The notes under the pieces were generated by a model, which was not told the origin of the DNA, ran no database searches, and was given only the letters and a program-made list of their open reading frames with translations. DNA of 64,000 nucleotides from the NCBI RefSeq assembly GCF_016802725.1, contig NC_052670.1, positions 10,498,141 to 10,562,140 on the forward strand, read 5' to 3'. Position 1 is the first letter of the stretch. Each line of letters opens with the position of its first letter. The stretch comes from Solenopsis invicta. Lineage: Eukaryota > Arthropoda > Insecta > Hymenoptera > Formicidae. Of the stretch, positions 13,101 to 26,317 are shown piece after piece. Made by a program: the position numbers and the translations under genes.

Positions 13101-14847
13101 TAAATAAGAAATTTCTACACGCACACGTATTTTACCGAATAAAATAAAGAACACGTTTCAAACTTCTTCCCTCTACGTACTCTTGTCTTCTTTCTTTTTT
13201 TTATCATTAATCTTTAAAAACCGAGATTCTAAAACCTTGTAAAATCGGGTAAATTAATTTTTTTTTAAATCGCTGTTAGAAGATCGAAAATTGTCGTTGC
13301 TGGTACGGAAAAAATTGCACTATCTCAAATGCATTTCTGTAATCCTTCCGATAACCTTCCCGATACTTTCGTGTGTCCTACTCGGCACGACTCTTCCATT
13401 CCGTTCGGAGGACCGGCAATTTCCGGTACCGCTTTTGTTCTAATGCCGCGTCCGGCGAACGAGACGAAAACGACACGCGCTTCTTTCCTTTACCTCCGCG
13501 TTTCCTTTCCCTTCGATATCGCCGCGAGAGAAGTTGCACGGCGGCCGGGAGAGGAGAAGGAGACGCTGAAAGGGCCAGAGATGCTGAACAGTGCTCATTG
13601 GACGGTTGCATCTTATGCGTCGGTCCGGCCCCTCCTGTAATTGGTCGCCACTCAATTGCCGCTCATTAGGTAACTGCCTGTTTTTTGCGCCGGCTTTGTG
13701 ACTACGGTCGGAGAACGATGCGGAGAGAGACGAAAAAAATAAAAGCTCGCTATCCCCGCTTCGCGTTCCTCTTCCTGCGCCTTCGCGTCGCGTCGGTACG
13801 TAATAGAACACCCTAACGTAAAGTGCGACTATTACTATCGTAGTGTGGCGACTATGACGAATCAAATAAAGCCGAGAGACATAATACGAAATTGGAAACG
13901 ACGAGAAAAGATGCATTGTTCAAGAAAAACTAGATAGATGGCAGTTGCATACGATATTTTTCGCTAAATTGTCATTAAGAGAATGAGTAATCTATTCGTC
14001 ATAGAGAAAGTACGGTTTACTTTTTGCGAGAGAAATGTTCCGTTTGATTCACTTATGATACTTTCTAAACAGATAAAGCTTAACGTTTAATGTTGAATAA
14101 GTTCGTATGAAAATAATCGCGTGATGAATTCTTTTTTTTTTTATTGCGAAATACATTCGTTTAGGTTTTATCGACAATATACGTGTCAAAACTTTTCAGG
14201 CTCTCGAATGCAAGACCAGAACCGATTCTCTCGTTTCTTCTCGACACTCTTCAATGAGTCCGCACTCACACCGAGGAACATTAGATTAGTGGCGGATGAC
14301 AGGTCGGCTGTTCTTTGTCTGGACAGACTAACTCCGGCCTTCTTTTTATATCGTGAAATTAGTTGGCCGCGGTTTCCGGTCCCGGTTTCTTCGTCGTGCG
14401 TCCTCGGTCATCATTAGCCAGCCAGAGGACCAAATTTGCGACCTCGGCCAGAACGCCTCCGCAATCTCGGGACCCGCGAACAGTCTCGTAAATCATTCGT
14501 TATGTACACGAGCAAAATGTTTGCTCTGTATTACTATCAAAGTGTTTAAATTTGAAATTAATGATTGATATCTGTCGACCAGAAACTTCGAGCAGAAGTT
14601 TCAATAAGAATTTTCGAGCATTAATTTGGAACAAATTGTAGAAATAATCAATACATTTAGTAAAATTTAAAAAAAAAATTGAAAAGAGTAAGTGTAGGAA
14701 TAAAGTGCTACAAGAATTAAAATTACAAAAAATTAAAATTTTAAGTGCCAACTTTTTCAAATGTTTAGTATAATCTCTTTCTAAATTCTCTAGAATATAA
14801 TCTAATTCTAAAAAAATGGAAATTCAGCCAATCTTGAAAAAAAGGTA
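13101..14847. other. non-coding stretch with a GC-rich islet
   Basis: The islet at about 13320-13800 has open frames in several registers on both strands (up to 158 codons on -). They are rich in Arg/Ser/Pro without a domain, which I read as stop-poor GC-rich DNA. An 8-bp-stem hairpin (GAAACTTC...GAAGTTTC) lies near 14583. Confidence 0.5.
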
Positions 14848-14888
14848 AATTTTCATTCTTCAGAATGAGATTTCACTTCAAAGAATGT
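14848..14888 (-). repeat. dispersed repeat family E, partial copy 3
   Basis: Read on the minus strand, it gives GAAGTGAAATCTCATTCTG followed by AAGAATGAAAATTT, matching the first half of the other two copies. Confidence 0.4.
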
Positions 14889-16996
14889 AGAAAGATGATC
14901 TACGAAAATTAAGCGATTAGCAGAAATTTATATTTGCAGGAAGTTGGCAAAATTACATGTTAGTTAGAAAGAGAAGATGCTACTTTTCATCAGATTATTA
15001 ATTCATGATTTGTCCGTACAATTTACTGCTTTTATAACGCAAAATTTCTTATTAAGATTCATATGAAATGACGGTATGGTTGAAGGCGAAACGAATGTTC
15101 AAACAGTGCAACAACTCGAAATGTATAAACAAGCACGTAAATCTATCCGCAAATTTACATAAATGCATATGCATCTAAACGCATTTGAGTAAATATATCA
15201 CGTCGTATTTTATATTTTACAGATCACCCTCTTATGTTCTCCGTCAGCGGTGGAGAGTACATTATCATATTTAAACGGTTATTTGGCGCCTCAAGAGTTT
15301 CGTTCGCGTTTGCAAAAGTTCGAAACCTGTTTCAAGAAATTTGTTATTATATGCGCGCAGATCGAAGGACGTACGGGATGTATGCAGGAATCGATATCCC
15401 GTGTAACTTCAAATTATGTGTTTATGCGTTAGCGGTTTCCTGGGTATACTGATCGGGATATAGCGACGAATTATAAGCGTTTCTTATATGATCCAACGGG
15501 ACTTGGTATACAAGGAGATTATTTGAATAAGGTCCATGAAATTATACCGAATTGCATTAATATTAATAATAATAAAATAATAATAAAATAGAATAATAAT
15601 AATTACACTCGTAATAAAATAATATGTATATTGATAATAATTTTATTTGAAAATGAAAAAATGAAAATTTATATGAAAATTATTATAAATTTATAATCTA
15701 ATTAAATGTTTGTAAAAAATCCATTGATTTTTGCATTATAGTATGAATATTTGTTTTAGATATAATTCTCTTATTTTTAACACATTTTTATTTTATTCGA
15801 TTCTTTTTATATTACTTTTTTAAAATAAAATTAAATCTCCCACACATATTTTTCTATTTGTTTTAATTATTCTTATGTCAATATTTTTTTTCTACAGTTC
15901 AAACTTTATTTTTTTGTTATATTGTACAACAAATTCTTTTACCGTTCAATTTATTCAGCATTTGTGCAACCTTTGAAAGATCAGGTACTGGACTATTAAT
16001 ACTCTAGATTATCAATAAATGATATTATTATATATCACACATCTTATCTTCAATCGTTTCAATTAATTCTATGTCGTATTAAACGAAGAGAAATTTTATT
16101 GTGGACAATAGCACGGGCTCATTACAGATTACAATGAACACCTGATTAATAATCAAGTAGTGCCTAACCGTAAGTACGAACCGCAGATGTCCACTGAATT
16201 CTTTAAACATTTACAAGGTAACGCGATAATGACGGTGTTTTAGCGATGAAAAATATCGTCGAAGCTTACGAGGCTTATTCCTGACGAATTTATCGCCTTT
16301 ATTATCATCTACTTTATGATCAGCTACATTGAACGCCGGGGAGTCTCGGTCGCCACAATGTGGTACGATAATGCGCGAATTAATCGTCAACGAGGCTCGT
16401 TACCGTGGGCGCTTTTCGCGCGATTGTCACCGCTCGCCAGTGAGCTCGTAACAGACCTTAACGCGATCCTGATTGGTCGTAAACGATCATTACCGCGGGT
16501 GAAATTACGCGCGCAGATTCGCCAGCTGCCTGTGATAGTGGAACATTGAATGTTTATTGTCAGGCGCAGAATCGGCGAAGGTGTCTTTACGATCCTAAAA
16601 TTTATTCGGCGATGTTTTACCGGACGTTTTGCGTCATTCACCAGTCGCATAAATCACAAACTGTATACTGTTGTTCGTTTTATGTCATTTAACGTTCTTA
16701 TCGTCATTTTCTAGCTCTTCTTTTTCCTTTACTTTATTAGAAACAAACAAAAAATACCCCAAGATAAACGTCATACAACCCGTTTAGCTTGTATCGCTGA
16801 TACAAACCAGCTTATCTTCTTGGCATACGCTTAAAATGGCGAATGGACAAGATATAATGTAAACAGTTGAAAGCATCATTGGCATCATTAGCGATCAAAT
16901 AAGAATACTTCGAAGGTTACTGTCCTAAGATTTATCTTCGCTCAGACAAAATTATTTACGGATCTACTAAAGAGAACCACCACAGACGAAAGAAAC
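14889..16996. other. AT-rich non-coding stretch
   Basis: Interrupted AAT/TAA-rich DNA at 15558-15600. A short GC-richer islet at 16330-16630 has small overlapping frames on both strands. Nothing supported. Confidence 0.55.
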
Positions 16997-17425
16997 GCAC
17001 ACAGCATAGCATAGAAAAAGCATTGCAAAATATTGTTGCAATGTTTGAGCAATATTAGGCAATGATAAAATATCCGCTTCAGAAATATTGATACGTAATG
17101 TTGCAGCAACATTGCAGCAACGTATATAATATTGTATTAACGTTGCTGCAGCATTATATACACAGTAAAAAATAAAATGTCACAGAAAGTCCACTCTAAA
17201 TTTTAAGTTAAAATAAACTCAAAAGTTAAGTTAAAATAACTCTTATTTTAAGTTATCAAGTTAAAATAACTTAAAATGAGAGTTATTTTAACTTAAAATT
17301 TAGAATGGACTTTCTATGACATTTTATTTTTTGCTGTGTATCAATATTTCTGAACCGACTTGTTATCATTGCTACAATATTGCTGAAACATTGTAGCAAT
17401 ACTTTGCAATGTTTTCGCTGTATGG
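16997..17425. mobile_element. inverted-repeat element family C, copy 1, interrupted by a MITE
   Basis: The outer arms are complementary: left CAGCATAGCATAGAAAAAGC then ATTGCAAAATATTGTTGCAA, and right (reverse complement) CCCATACAGCGAAAACATTG then CAAAGTATTGCTACAATG. The body carries repeated TTGCAGCAACATTGCAGCAA motifs. A second copy at 38496-38687 lacks the inner insertion and shows the joined sequence. The inner MITE (17161-17338) sits inside the body. No clear target duplication was seen for the outer element. It is non-coding. Confidence 0.65.
17161..17338. mobile_element. nested TA-flanked MITE, 178 bp, near-perfect palindrome
   Basis: It is flanked by TA on both sides (17159-17160, 17339-17340). 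The ends are CACAGTAAAAAATAAAATGT and, reverse-complemented, CACAGCAAAAAATAAAATGT. The arms match for more than 60 bp and continue into AAGTTAAAATAA repeats, so almost the whole element folds on itself. The close arm match suggests it is younger than its host element (inference). Confidence 0.8.
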
Positions 17426-18646
17426 GAAATGGTTTAAGAGACTACATAGAGGAACGCTTTGTATAAATTTGGCCCGTATTTCGTATTCGAGCCGCGACGT
17501 GGACGATACAGGTGGATATCGTAGCGGCGAGGGTGTAGCTCGTTTCCTTTCACACGATTAGGCACACGTGCGTTAGGAAAACACTGCGATGTAACAGATG
17601 TCTTCCCCGCACGTACCGATCGCTCTTCCTCTTTCGTTATGTCGCGATACCCATCCGCCTCGTTCCATCCGGGCGAGAAGATCGGACCTATTGATACACC
17701 TCATTACAACCACTTATACACGTACGTGCGCGTATATATGACGTGAGAAGAGTCAATGTGCTAATCGTGGACGTTCAATCTGCCACCGAAACGTTCGCGC
17801 CGAACATTCCCTAATCGAAAACCGAGGGAGTGGAGGTGGACGTTTTTAAGCGCGACATTGCGAAGGCACTGTCCCGCAAGAGCAGCGAAGTAGAACGATA
17901 AAAGTACGCCGAGTAAGAGAGAAAGAGAGAGAGAGAGAAAGAGAGGGATGAAAGACGTCAGGTCCCTGTTAATAACCGTTATGGACGAGATGTATAGCGA
18001 GCTACATAATTACAGGTTTGGATACATTGCTTACTGGCCGGTGCACCCGAGCACGCCCTCTGTTCTCCTTCATTAAGACCGCCGTGGACGGTAGCCGCCT
18101 GTTACTCCTCCAGCTACATCCAACCTCGTCTTCCTTCTCTTTTTCCCAGATATTCTTAATAGGCTTACATATAGTCCTCCGTTCTTCGGGTATCGACGCG
18201 ACGGGCCGCGCACGGTAAGCGAAGAGGCGCAAAAATTGCGGAAACCGATCATTTTCTTACGCATTTTCGCAATTAACGCCCCACGGACGAGGGTTCTTTT
18301 CCCCGTAGCACGGTGAACGGGGCAATTTGTGTTTCTCTGTGTGAATGAAGATGTGGGAATTCTGTAATTGTTAAACGCTCGCGATCGACGACGGCGAAGA
18401 TATCGCGGCAATGGAAGAAAGGAGAAGGAAGATGATCCCTAAGGCCGGGGGACTCGCCGCTGGACTCGCGATCCGAGGGCGAGCGACGTTTAGATCCAGG
18501 GAACGGTGATGATACGAGACCGTCCGAGACCCGAAAAGGAAGCGGCTGCCTATTAATAAGAAACCCGCGTATCTCAGCGTCGTTTTCCATGCGGATCGGA
18601 TCGATTACCGATCTGGCCTGAGGAGGTTGCGAATGGAACCAGCCAT
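17426..18646. other. GC/CpG-rich non-coding block
   Basis: Open frames overlap on both strands from 18000 to 18590, with no domain. An imperfect GA-rich tract lies at about 17912-17946. No exon is supported. Confidence 0.5.
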
Positions 18647-18672
18647 TCTCTCTCTCTCTCTCTCTCTCTCTC
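18647..18672 (+). repeat. (TC)13 microsatellite
   Basis: Pure TC tract within a CpG-rich block. Confidence 0.95.
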
Positions 18673-19718
18673 GTCTTCCTCCGCCCGCACGATCCTCATT
18701 CCTGCTCCTCTTATTCTCTCCATTCGCGGGACTATCATTTGTTAAGCTGGACAACTTAGTCCCATCATTACGAGCAATCACACTTGATTATTTTTGTCTA
18801 CAGAGTTATGCGCCCAGCGCCACCCTATACATATTCTCTAGAGATGATCGGACTCGAGAAAGAGAACAATGCGTGAGGGAGGGCGAGAGAAAGATGACCC
18901 AAGGGAGAAGGAGAGGGGCGGGGGAGATATCGCAACAAGAAGAGGAAGAAAGGGAGATCACAGAGAGATCGGACGATCGAACGTCCATTTCCGCTTGATT
19001 GCTGGGAGAGATGTGTGCCGGGAGAGCCGAAGGGTGATTTCGTGCGCATGCTCGCGCAAATTCAAATTGGGGAATTAGGCGTCGAAAATGATTCGGCAAA
19101 AGAATCGTCGATCGGACCATTCGAGAGAACGATACTCTCGAGACAAGAATCGCCGGTGGGATGCCCGCGTCTACCGAGTGTGACCTTCGTCTGATCATAG
19201 CCCCACCGATCGTAACCCTTCCCCTCCCCCTCCCCCGAGCGTTCACTTGGATAAGAAATTGCATTTTTCTATTTTCGATAACATTAAATATTATAAAGAT
19301 GTTTTTACGAACGCGAGTTTCGTATTCGCTGTTCTAGCGGAAAGAAGGAAACAATAGAAAAAGACGCTTCGTTTTTCATTAAACAGCCTTGGGCAACCGA
19401 GGTATACTTTAACAAACTACTCCTAATGAGATACCTTTGTAATAAAATACGGTGAGTCCGGTGTTCACGTTACACGAGAGCTGCAGTGAACTTTTTAAGT
19501 ACCTTATTAGCAATCATGTGTTTCAATATCTATTACTCTCTAAATCTGAATCAATGGATAATCGCTGATTATCAGTGGCATACTTGGAACTGATTATCTT
19601 AACTTAAAAATCAATGAAACTTTACTGGTAATCATTGAAGTTCTTACTGATCAGTGTATTAATAAATAAATTCATAAATACTAATAAATACACAATAATC
19701 ATTAATAAATGCACAAAC
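18673..19718. other. GC-rich then AT-rich non-coding stretch
   Basis: Purine-rich low-complexity DNA (GAGAGA-like, about 18855-18990) makes frames open on both strands; none is supported. AT-rich after 19260. Confidence 0.5.
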
Positions 19719-19780
19719 CTCAAGGTTGTTCCGCCGAGACCAGGTACCTCTCCCAAGCCTCCGCCTCCTGTTCTCGGATC
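19719..19780 (-). other. candidate internal exon (62 bp, or 70 bp with the upstream acceptor)
   Basis: A GC-rich 62-bp island sits in AT-rich DNA. On the minus strand it is preceded by a T-rich tract and two acceptor-like sites (TTACAG at 19789-19794, TTTACAG ending at 19781). It is followed by a plausible donor, CTTGAG/GTTTGT. One frame gives a Gly-rich peptide, DPRTGGGGLGEVPGLGGTTL; the other frames give REQEAEAWERYLVS-type or mixed sequence. The plus strand is also open as a Pro-rich peptide, but its acceptor context is poorer. I do not recognise the gene. It could equally be a chance GC islet. Confidence 0.35.
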
Positions 19781-19870
19781 CTGTAAATCTGTAACATACA
19801 AGTGTAACAAAAATTACAGCAGCGATCGAAATAATTAATATTTTAAAAAATAATCATGTAGCTCATGTAG

Positions 19871-19987
19871 CGATCAAAATTTTTTATTGCTGGTTAGAAA
19901 AGAAAAATAAATCTAGAGAAGCTTTCAGTTTGTAAATTTCGATATTAAAATTTTGGCTCGTGTTGTGTAGCCGAAACATCCTTAATG
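19871..19987 (+). repeat. dispersed repeat family D, copy 2
   Basis: Second copy of the 4236-4349 repeat in the same orientation, ending at the same CCTTAAT position. It lies about 90 bp from the candidate exon, inside what would be the upstream intron if that exon is real. Confidence 0.65.
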
Positions 19988-22900
19988 ACACTTCGCGATT
20001 CCAACATGGTAAAAATAGAAATAAATGACGCAACTTACAGTGTCAAAAATACATGACGCGTGTCGATAAAGCTTACAAATTAAACGGCATCACACTTAAA
20101 CTAATTGACGGCAATTACAAACGTAAGAGACGATAACGGCAAAGGTCCGTTACAATAGTTAAGTAATCGAATGTAACGTGGTAATTACAATGTTACTTTG
20201 AACAAAGAATACGGGAGAGGAAGCGCTCGACATTCCTGGCCGCGAACAAGGCATTAACTTTTACGCGCATGATAATCTCGTAATAGCGAACCCCGGACAA
20301 ACGTTATGCGTTACGATAAGTATGAAAAAATGTCGAGGGAGCCCCCGGCTCGCGATCAAACGTCCGCGAGCGCGCGCACCCGGCTTCGCGTAATTATCAC
20401 GTCGTTAAATATAATTAACGTTATCAGGCCGCGAGATACGTATAATGCAGGCATCGTTCAAACGAGCCTTAAAGCGAATGCGTACGTGTAAAATTCCCGA
20501 AAGAATATCCCCCAATACGGAGAAAGTGTAAAGAACTCACGAGAATGATCGTTGAACATCCGAATCGTTGAAGCTACGCGCAGCGACTCCGTATTGACCT
20601 GCTATACAAACTGATACGCAATTTTTTGACAGAAACAAAAATGATACCAATAGGAATCTTTCCTCAAAAATAAACCGTGTAAATTCGGCTTTAACCGTGG
20701 AATGCGCAACGCACGCAAGTTAATTCTTGATGCGAGAGCATCGAGGAATTCTCGCGCTTTTTCGGAAATCGGCGGGAGATAAGGTCGGCGGTAAGTGCAG
20801 TGATAATACCGCAGAATTCGCGAGATTATCGCGGCCGTTCAACGGTAACCGGCGAATTTGATTCTACTTCAGGAATGTCCGGTATGAGAAATACGTTTAT
20901 ATATCAGAAATGCTGTAGGAATCGAAGCGTTAAGATAATTCAATTAATTATCGCGACGTTATTTGAGTCGTGCGTCATGTAACGTGGCTACTTACGAGAT
21001 AAATTACGTACGTTTCGCAGATGTGCATTGTTAAAATAACCAACGCAAAATGATAAACAGGACGTAGCGCTGATATTTAGCGCGGCTGAGTAGAAGTCGA
21101 GATCGCGACGCGACTCGTCGGAGTTGAACACGCTTCAAGAGCCGCGCTAGGCGTGGGCTTCAGAGGCTAATGAGATCGTTCGTTAACAAACGAGAGCACA
21201 AATGATTCTTCTTTTCGTTTCGAAGGCACGGATCGAAAGTTGCGTTACTTGCGGGAAGAAAGGCCGCGCGTATCGGCTACGGGCACGAAATGAACTTATT
21301 AAAAATACAAATAAGCGTAACCGCGCGCCAGGCCCGAGCCAGCGATGCGACACGCATCGTGCGTAATGCGTATTATACGAGGTGGATAAAACATTGTCCT
21401 ACCGTGGTGGCGGTTAACCTGCCGTGAAATTGGTAGGAGAGGAAAGTCGGACTGACGGCGGTCGAATCCGCATCGTCATCATCGGTTCGTCTCCGCCGCG
21501 AGATAAACGCCCACTAACACAGGCGTGCTCTCGCGCCCTTGGAGGATCCCACTGAGAATGCATCTATGCGATGCGCCTATAAAGGATGCGGCGACGTATC
21601 GGTCGCCGCGTGTTTGTTCAGGATCCCCCTCATCTCTCCTTCGAACGCTACTTGAAAGTCATATCGCGATCGCGACTTTTTGCGCCATTATGTTTTATCA
21701 GCTTTCGCTAAGACGAGCTGGGAACTCAATTCTCTCGGGCTATTAAAAGTAATCGCGGTATTTCGCGACATCTAAGAACATTTATAATAAGAACCATAAT
21801 GCATAACACAAGATAAATGAGCAAGGAGTTAAATAATTTAATTAAATAATTAAATGGACATTAAATAATTCAATTATTTGTTTATAAAAAGTATTATTTT
21901 CATATTTACTTCTCAGGCGTTGTTTGGTTCAAGAATGTTATGTGAAAATAAGTTAAACACATTATAAATAATAGTTTTGGAAAACTTAAATCTAAATGTT
22001 TTATATTACCGCTCTATGTAATCTTTTTTATAATTTTGTTCTATTAACATTTCTAGTATACTAAAGTATACTAAAACACAATAGCGCGTGCTATGTTTCT
22101 TTTTTCCATAGTAATTCTTTTATAAATTTAATAAATATTTGTAATAATTCATCAATTATACAATTATTTAATTTAAAAATTATAATAATAAATTAGTTGC
22201 GATTATTATATTTATTATATTTATATTAATTAAATAATTTAAAAAATATTAAGTTAACGAATCTACAATCAGTCGGGCAAAAGCAGGATTCAATTTAAAC
22301 AACATGCCAATTTTAAAATAGGATTATTCATTTAAAAATTAATTTAAGTAAAAAATTACATATGCCTTACGAGAAGAGTGAAGTTTAAAATTAATGACGC
22401 ATTAGAAGTATAATAAAATGAATTGAAATCGAATCTTTTGTATCAGGTTTTTTTTTTCTTGAGGTATAGTAGGCGATTAGTAGATCCGAACTTCCGCTTG
22501 GTAGTTTCCTTAGAAACTAGGCAAGGAACGATCTGGAGGGAAACAAACGGTTATTATTTTCGAGATCTTTATTACGACAATCGAGAATCTACCCGTAGGC
22601 CATTTCGGCCATAATTTTCTTCCGCGTCTTTCCCTATGGTCGCAGTTATGTCTGAAAACGCGTGTTTATTTTTTATTCCATACCACATCACATAAATTCC
22701 TTAATTTGACTGTTCATGCGGCGAGATATCGTGGAAGGAAAATCGACCTGCGACATTATTTATTCCTACAATCTTCCATATCGATAAGGTTAACAACTTA
22801 TCTTGAATTCTTCGAATTCCACTGTTTCCGTGTTATAAAGTTGAACTTTTTAAATGCGAAAATGTCTTATACTTGCTTAAAAACTCTCTGATTTGTATAA

Positions 22901-25900
22901 ATTTTGATTGTTAATAAATGCTTTCGGTATTTTTACTTATGATATGCTTTATTGAGATAAAATAATTATTTCTGAAAATTTTGATTTTATAAAAGTAGCC
23001 TGTTAAGATTCTGCGTTTCACTAATAACAATGTTTCACATATATAGATACAATGTGTAAAGCGCGATCATTTTCAGCAAGTCTTTAATTAATTTTTAATG
23101 ATTACAAATATTTAAAAAATAAAAAAAAATTTATAAAGTTGATAACATAAAATTATATATTTTAAATTTGTGTTCACTAAAACTGCAGTGAGATGAATTA
23201 ATTTTTCTTCAATGTTCTTTAATTTGAGAAACAAATGGCGGCAATGACACGATAGCCTCATGATATACTACAATGCTATTTTGAAATGGGAAATTCTATC
23301 TTATTATCTCTCGCATAGAGCTGTTACAAATTTGACAGACTGCTTGCATTCGAACGGTGGGTCGTTTACGTGGGCACTCGTTCAATTTGTCAGAAGCAGG
23401 AGAACCGCAAAGCGGATTCGGCGTCGCTTCCTGTCGCCTGCGCCGACCGCAACCGCTTCCCAAGAGCAATAAAGACCACAAATCCCGGTTTCTATGGAAT
23501 TCCCGCTCTGGTTTCCGCACCTTTCTACCAGTCCTGTTATTAGGGGACATCAAGAAAGATAAAGAACTCGCGTGGGTGGCCTACGCACGAGATATCTAAC
23601 ACTGTGTACAAAGGAAGAATCGTTTAAGATACGCACAAATAAACGAGTATATAGATTGTTTTAATAAAAAAAAGACGCTTATGGATTATTAAAAAAAAAT
23701 TGTTTTCATTGTTTCCTGAAAATAGAAAATTGCATCGTAAATTTAGAAGAAAATTTATCTGTATCGAATTCCTCTATTATTACACGTACACACATATCAT
23801 TTTATTGTATTTGTTCCATTATCAATCATAATAAATGATAAACAATCAAAGATATAAAAAAATATATTTGACGATTTTAATATTTCCTTTATTAATCATT
23901 ATTTACAAGAGAAAAAATTTAATAACATCTTAATGTTTTAGAAAATAAATGTGCTAAGGAAAAAAATTAAAACAAACTAATTGTATTGTCTTTTCAAAAT
24001 TTAGTTGTAAATACAGAAATTTAGCATTAAAAATTAAAAAAAAATTTCTCTCGTAACATTATCATTAACACTTGAGACACATCTTTTTCCCAGATTTTTA
24101 CTGAACACTATATACATATCTAGGAAGTATTTATACGGTTGTTTATATATAGTGGAATTATACCGTAAAATTATATTGTAACTGAGTATAACGGACAAAA
24201 TATTTCAAACAAAAGAAAAGTACAGGACAGCAATGTCCGAAGGTATATTAAATGTTAATATAAAATTATACATTTATTTCTACAATATACGAGTATGATA
24301 TGTTGCTTGTCCAAAAAAAATTTATTTCATTTCAAAATAGATCTACTATTTTGGCAGTTATAACATTGATATTTGTAAAATTAACTGTAATTTGTTAAAA
24401 ATACTACGTGTGTCGCTTATTAATTCGTTATATAAATAATAATAATATTGCAGAGAGCTACGTAAAACACGCGAAAATGCGTGTTAACTGCTCTCGTTCG
24501 TTAAAGTCATCGATCCACTACGCGTGCCAGTCAGTCACGTGTTACGAGTTACGTTGATTCGCGGAATTGAACGCTGGAATTAATTCGGTTTGCAAGTTGA
24601 TAGCCGCGCGATAGCAAGGGTGGAGGAAGAGGAAAGAAAAGAGAACTTGGTACGAGCGATTGGGCAATCAGAATCGACGAAGAGAAACGAGAGGAGATTG
24701 TATGCGAGTAATTCATTCGAGACAAGGGGCAAACCGAAATGGAAGTCGCGATTCGGATGATATCGCGTTTTACAATTTATTTGACACTTAATTGAGTCTT
24801 CCGTTGAGAGATCGGATAACGATTCAGTATCATATTTTTGCACGTTAACAAGGGGATATTTAAGACCCCCAAGCAAATACAGTGGCAAAGTTTACAAAAC
24901 CCATTGGTTGTAATAACAAGTGTTACGCGAGAGATTCTGCGAGTTTAATTACACGATTAAAAGCTTAAATTAACTCTCGTGAAAGTGAATTCAACCAGAA
25001 ATTAATCGAAGAATGATTTACGCTTTCAAAATCAATTTATTTTCGTTTATAATCTCCACTATCGATATTAACGCTCTTAGATTAAGAAGAAAAGAACACT
25101 TCTTCTTCACTTACGTTCTTACCTTGCATATATTCCGTCTGCACAAAGTTTTATAAGATTACCTGCCGGAGAATTTATGCACACTGACTTTAACGTTATC
25201 CAATATTATTCGAGTCGCAGTTCACCGATTAACATCACACTGGACACAACAAAGGTCTTCTTTTTCCTTCGAGTTATCTTTAACCGTCTTCAAATTACAT
25301 TTATCGCTACGTAGCACTTGCATTTGTATGAATAATGATATCTCCATTTACGAAGCGCGTTGGATACATGATCGTTCGAAGAAAGAGAGATGCAAATCAA
25401 TGTATTACGCCCAACAACTGTTCATGCGTTCCTCCATCCAGCGCATTATGTACGATGTGCGTGTCGATATCGTCTTCAGTTACGTTACGTCGAGGATATC
25501 CCGGTTGCGGGTCTATCATGTACGCTTCGATCCCTATTACCTCTGGCACCAGAGCTACGCCCATCAATTTGCATTTCCATTCGCGGACTCGGTAACGTTA
25601 TCGAGCCGGTCGTCGGCGTCGGCGGCGGCGGGCCCGGTGATCATCGTTGATCGAGCGGAATCGCATCTCGCGCCTCTAGAAACGTTTTGACCACAAACGG
25701 ACTGTTCTATCGGTTTGCTAAACGCCACGTCGTGACTTTTGATCGTCCATACGTGCGTGCGCACGGCTTATTGCGCGTGTGCGAGTGTATCCGTATATGT
25801 TTATACGCGACGCGGCACAGGGTCGGGTTAGCTTCAAATATATTCAGATATACCATTCGTCATATTATTCAACATCACTTTCTAGGGTAAAGAAAAGTTT

Positions 25901-25950
25901 GCTCCCTCCACGTCTCATTTTCGACCATCCGGTCGATCTCAGCTGTTAAG
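19988..25950. other. gene-free stretch, about 6 kb
   Basis: A CpG-richer part (20.1-21.75 kb) is followed by AT desert (21.8-24.5 kb) and mixed DNA to 25.95 kb. No frame above about 120 codons exists, and none carries a recognisable domain. Donor-like sites were seen at 20790 (GGCG/GTAAGT, +) and at about 25134 on - (CAAG/GTAAGA), but neither has a convincing exon behind it. GC islets at 23390-23560 and 25560-25760 have overlapping frames on both strands. Confidence 0.5.
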
Positions 25951-26087
25951 ACTCGGTTTTTCATATCTGGGTAACTTATGGTTAGACTTAACTTGAAGTT
26001 TTACCCAATGAGCTTCGCTCATATGACGATGCCATGGGTGAAACTCATTGGCTAAAGCTTCAAGTTAACTAGATAATGAAAAAGCGG
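25951..26087. repeat. short foldback element, about 137 bp
   Basis: The left arm (CGGTTTTTCATATCT, then TTAACTTGAAGTTTTACCCA and ATGAG) is complementary to the right arm (reverse complement GCTTTTTCATTATCTAGTTA then ACTTGAAGCTTTAGCC). The left arm carries an extra block of about 15 bp. It is probably a small MITE or a decayed inverted repeat. Confidence 0.55.
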
Positions 26088-26317
26088 GCCCAAGTGCTGC
26101 AACTTGCTGGCGACGGTGCGAACTTTTATTTTTAAAGACGACACTAGACGGATGACAACATCTGTTCATCTCGTTCTGAATTATACATCGTTTTATTTGT
26201 TCGCGTACAATATTTTCTAGCTTTTCAAGTCGAATTTCAGCGTTTAAGGCATGTGATTTCATTTGGAACACTTTTTTGAAAAATGAAAAAAACGGATGTT
26301 TTCACATTTTAATTTTA

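Noticed and set aside
13440..13916. 158-codon minus-strand frame
   Set aside because: Several other frames are open on both strands in the same GC-rich block; no domain or splice support.
20700..20800. Donor-like GGCG/GTAAGTGC
   Set aside because: No frame, acceptor or promoter-like context upstream; a lone GTAAGT is expected many times in 64 kb.
25120..25200. Minus-strand CAAG/GTAAGA with a 16-bp possible micro-exon
   Set aside because: The acceptor is weak and a 16-bp exon cannot be supported from sequence alone.
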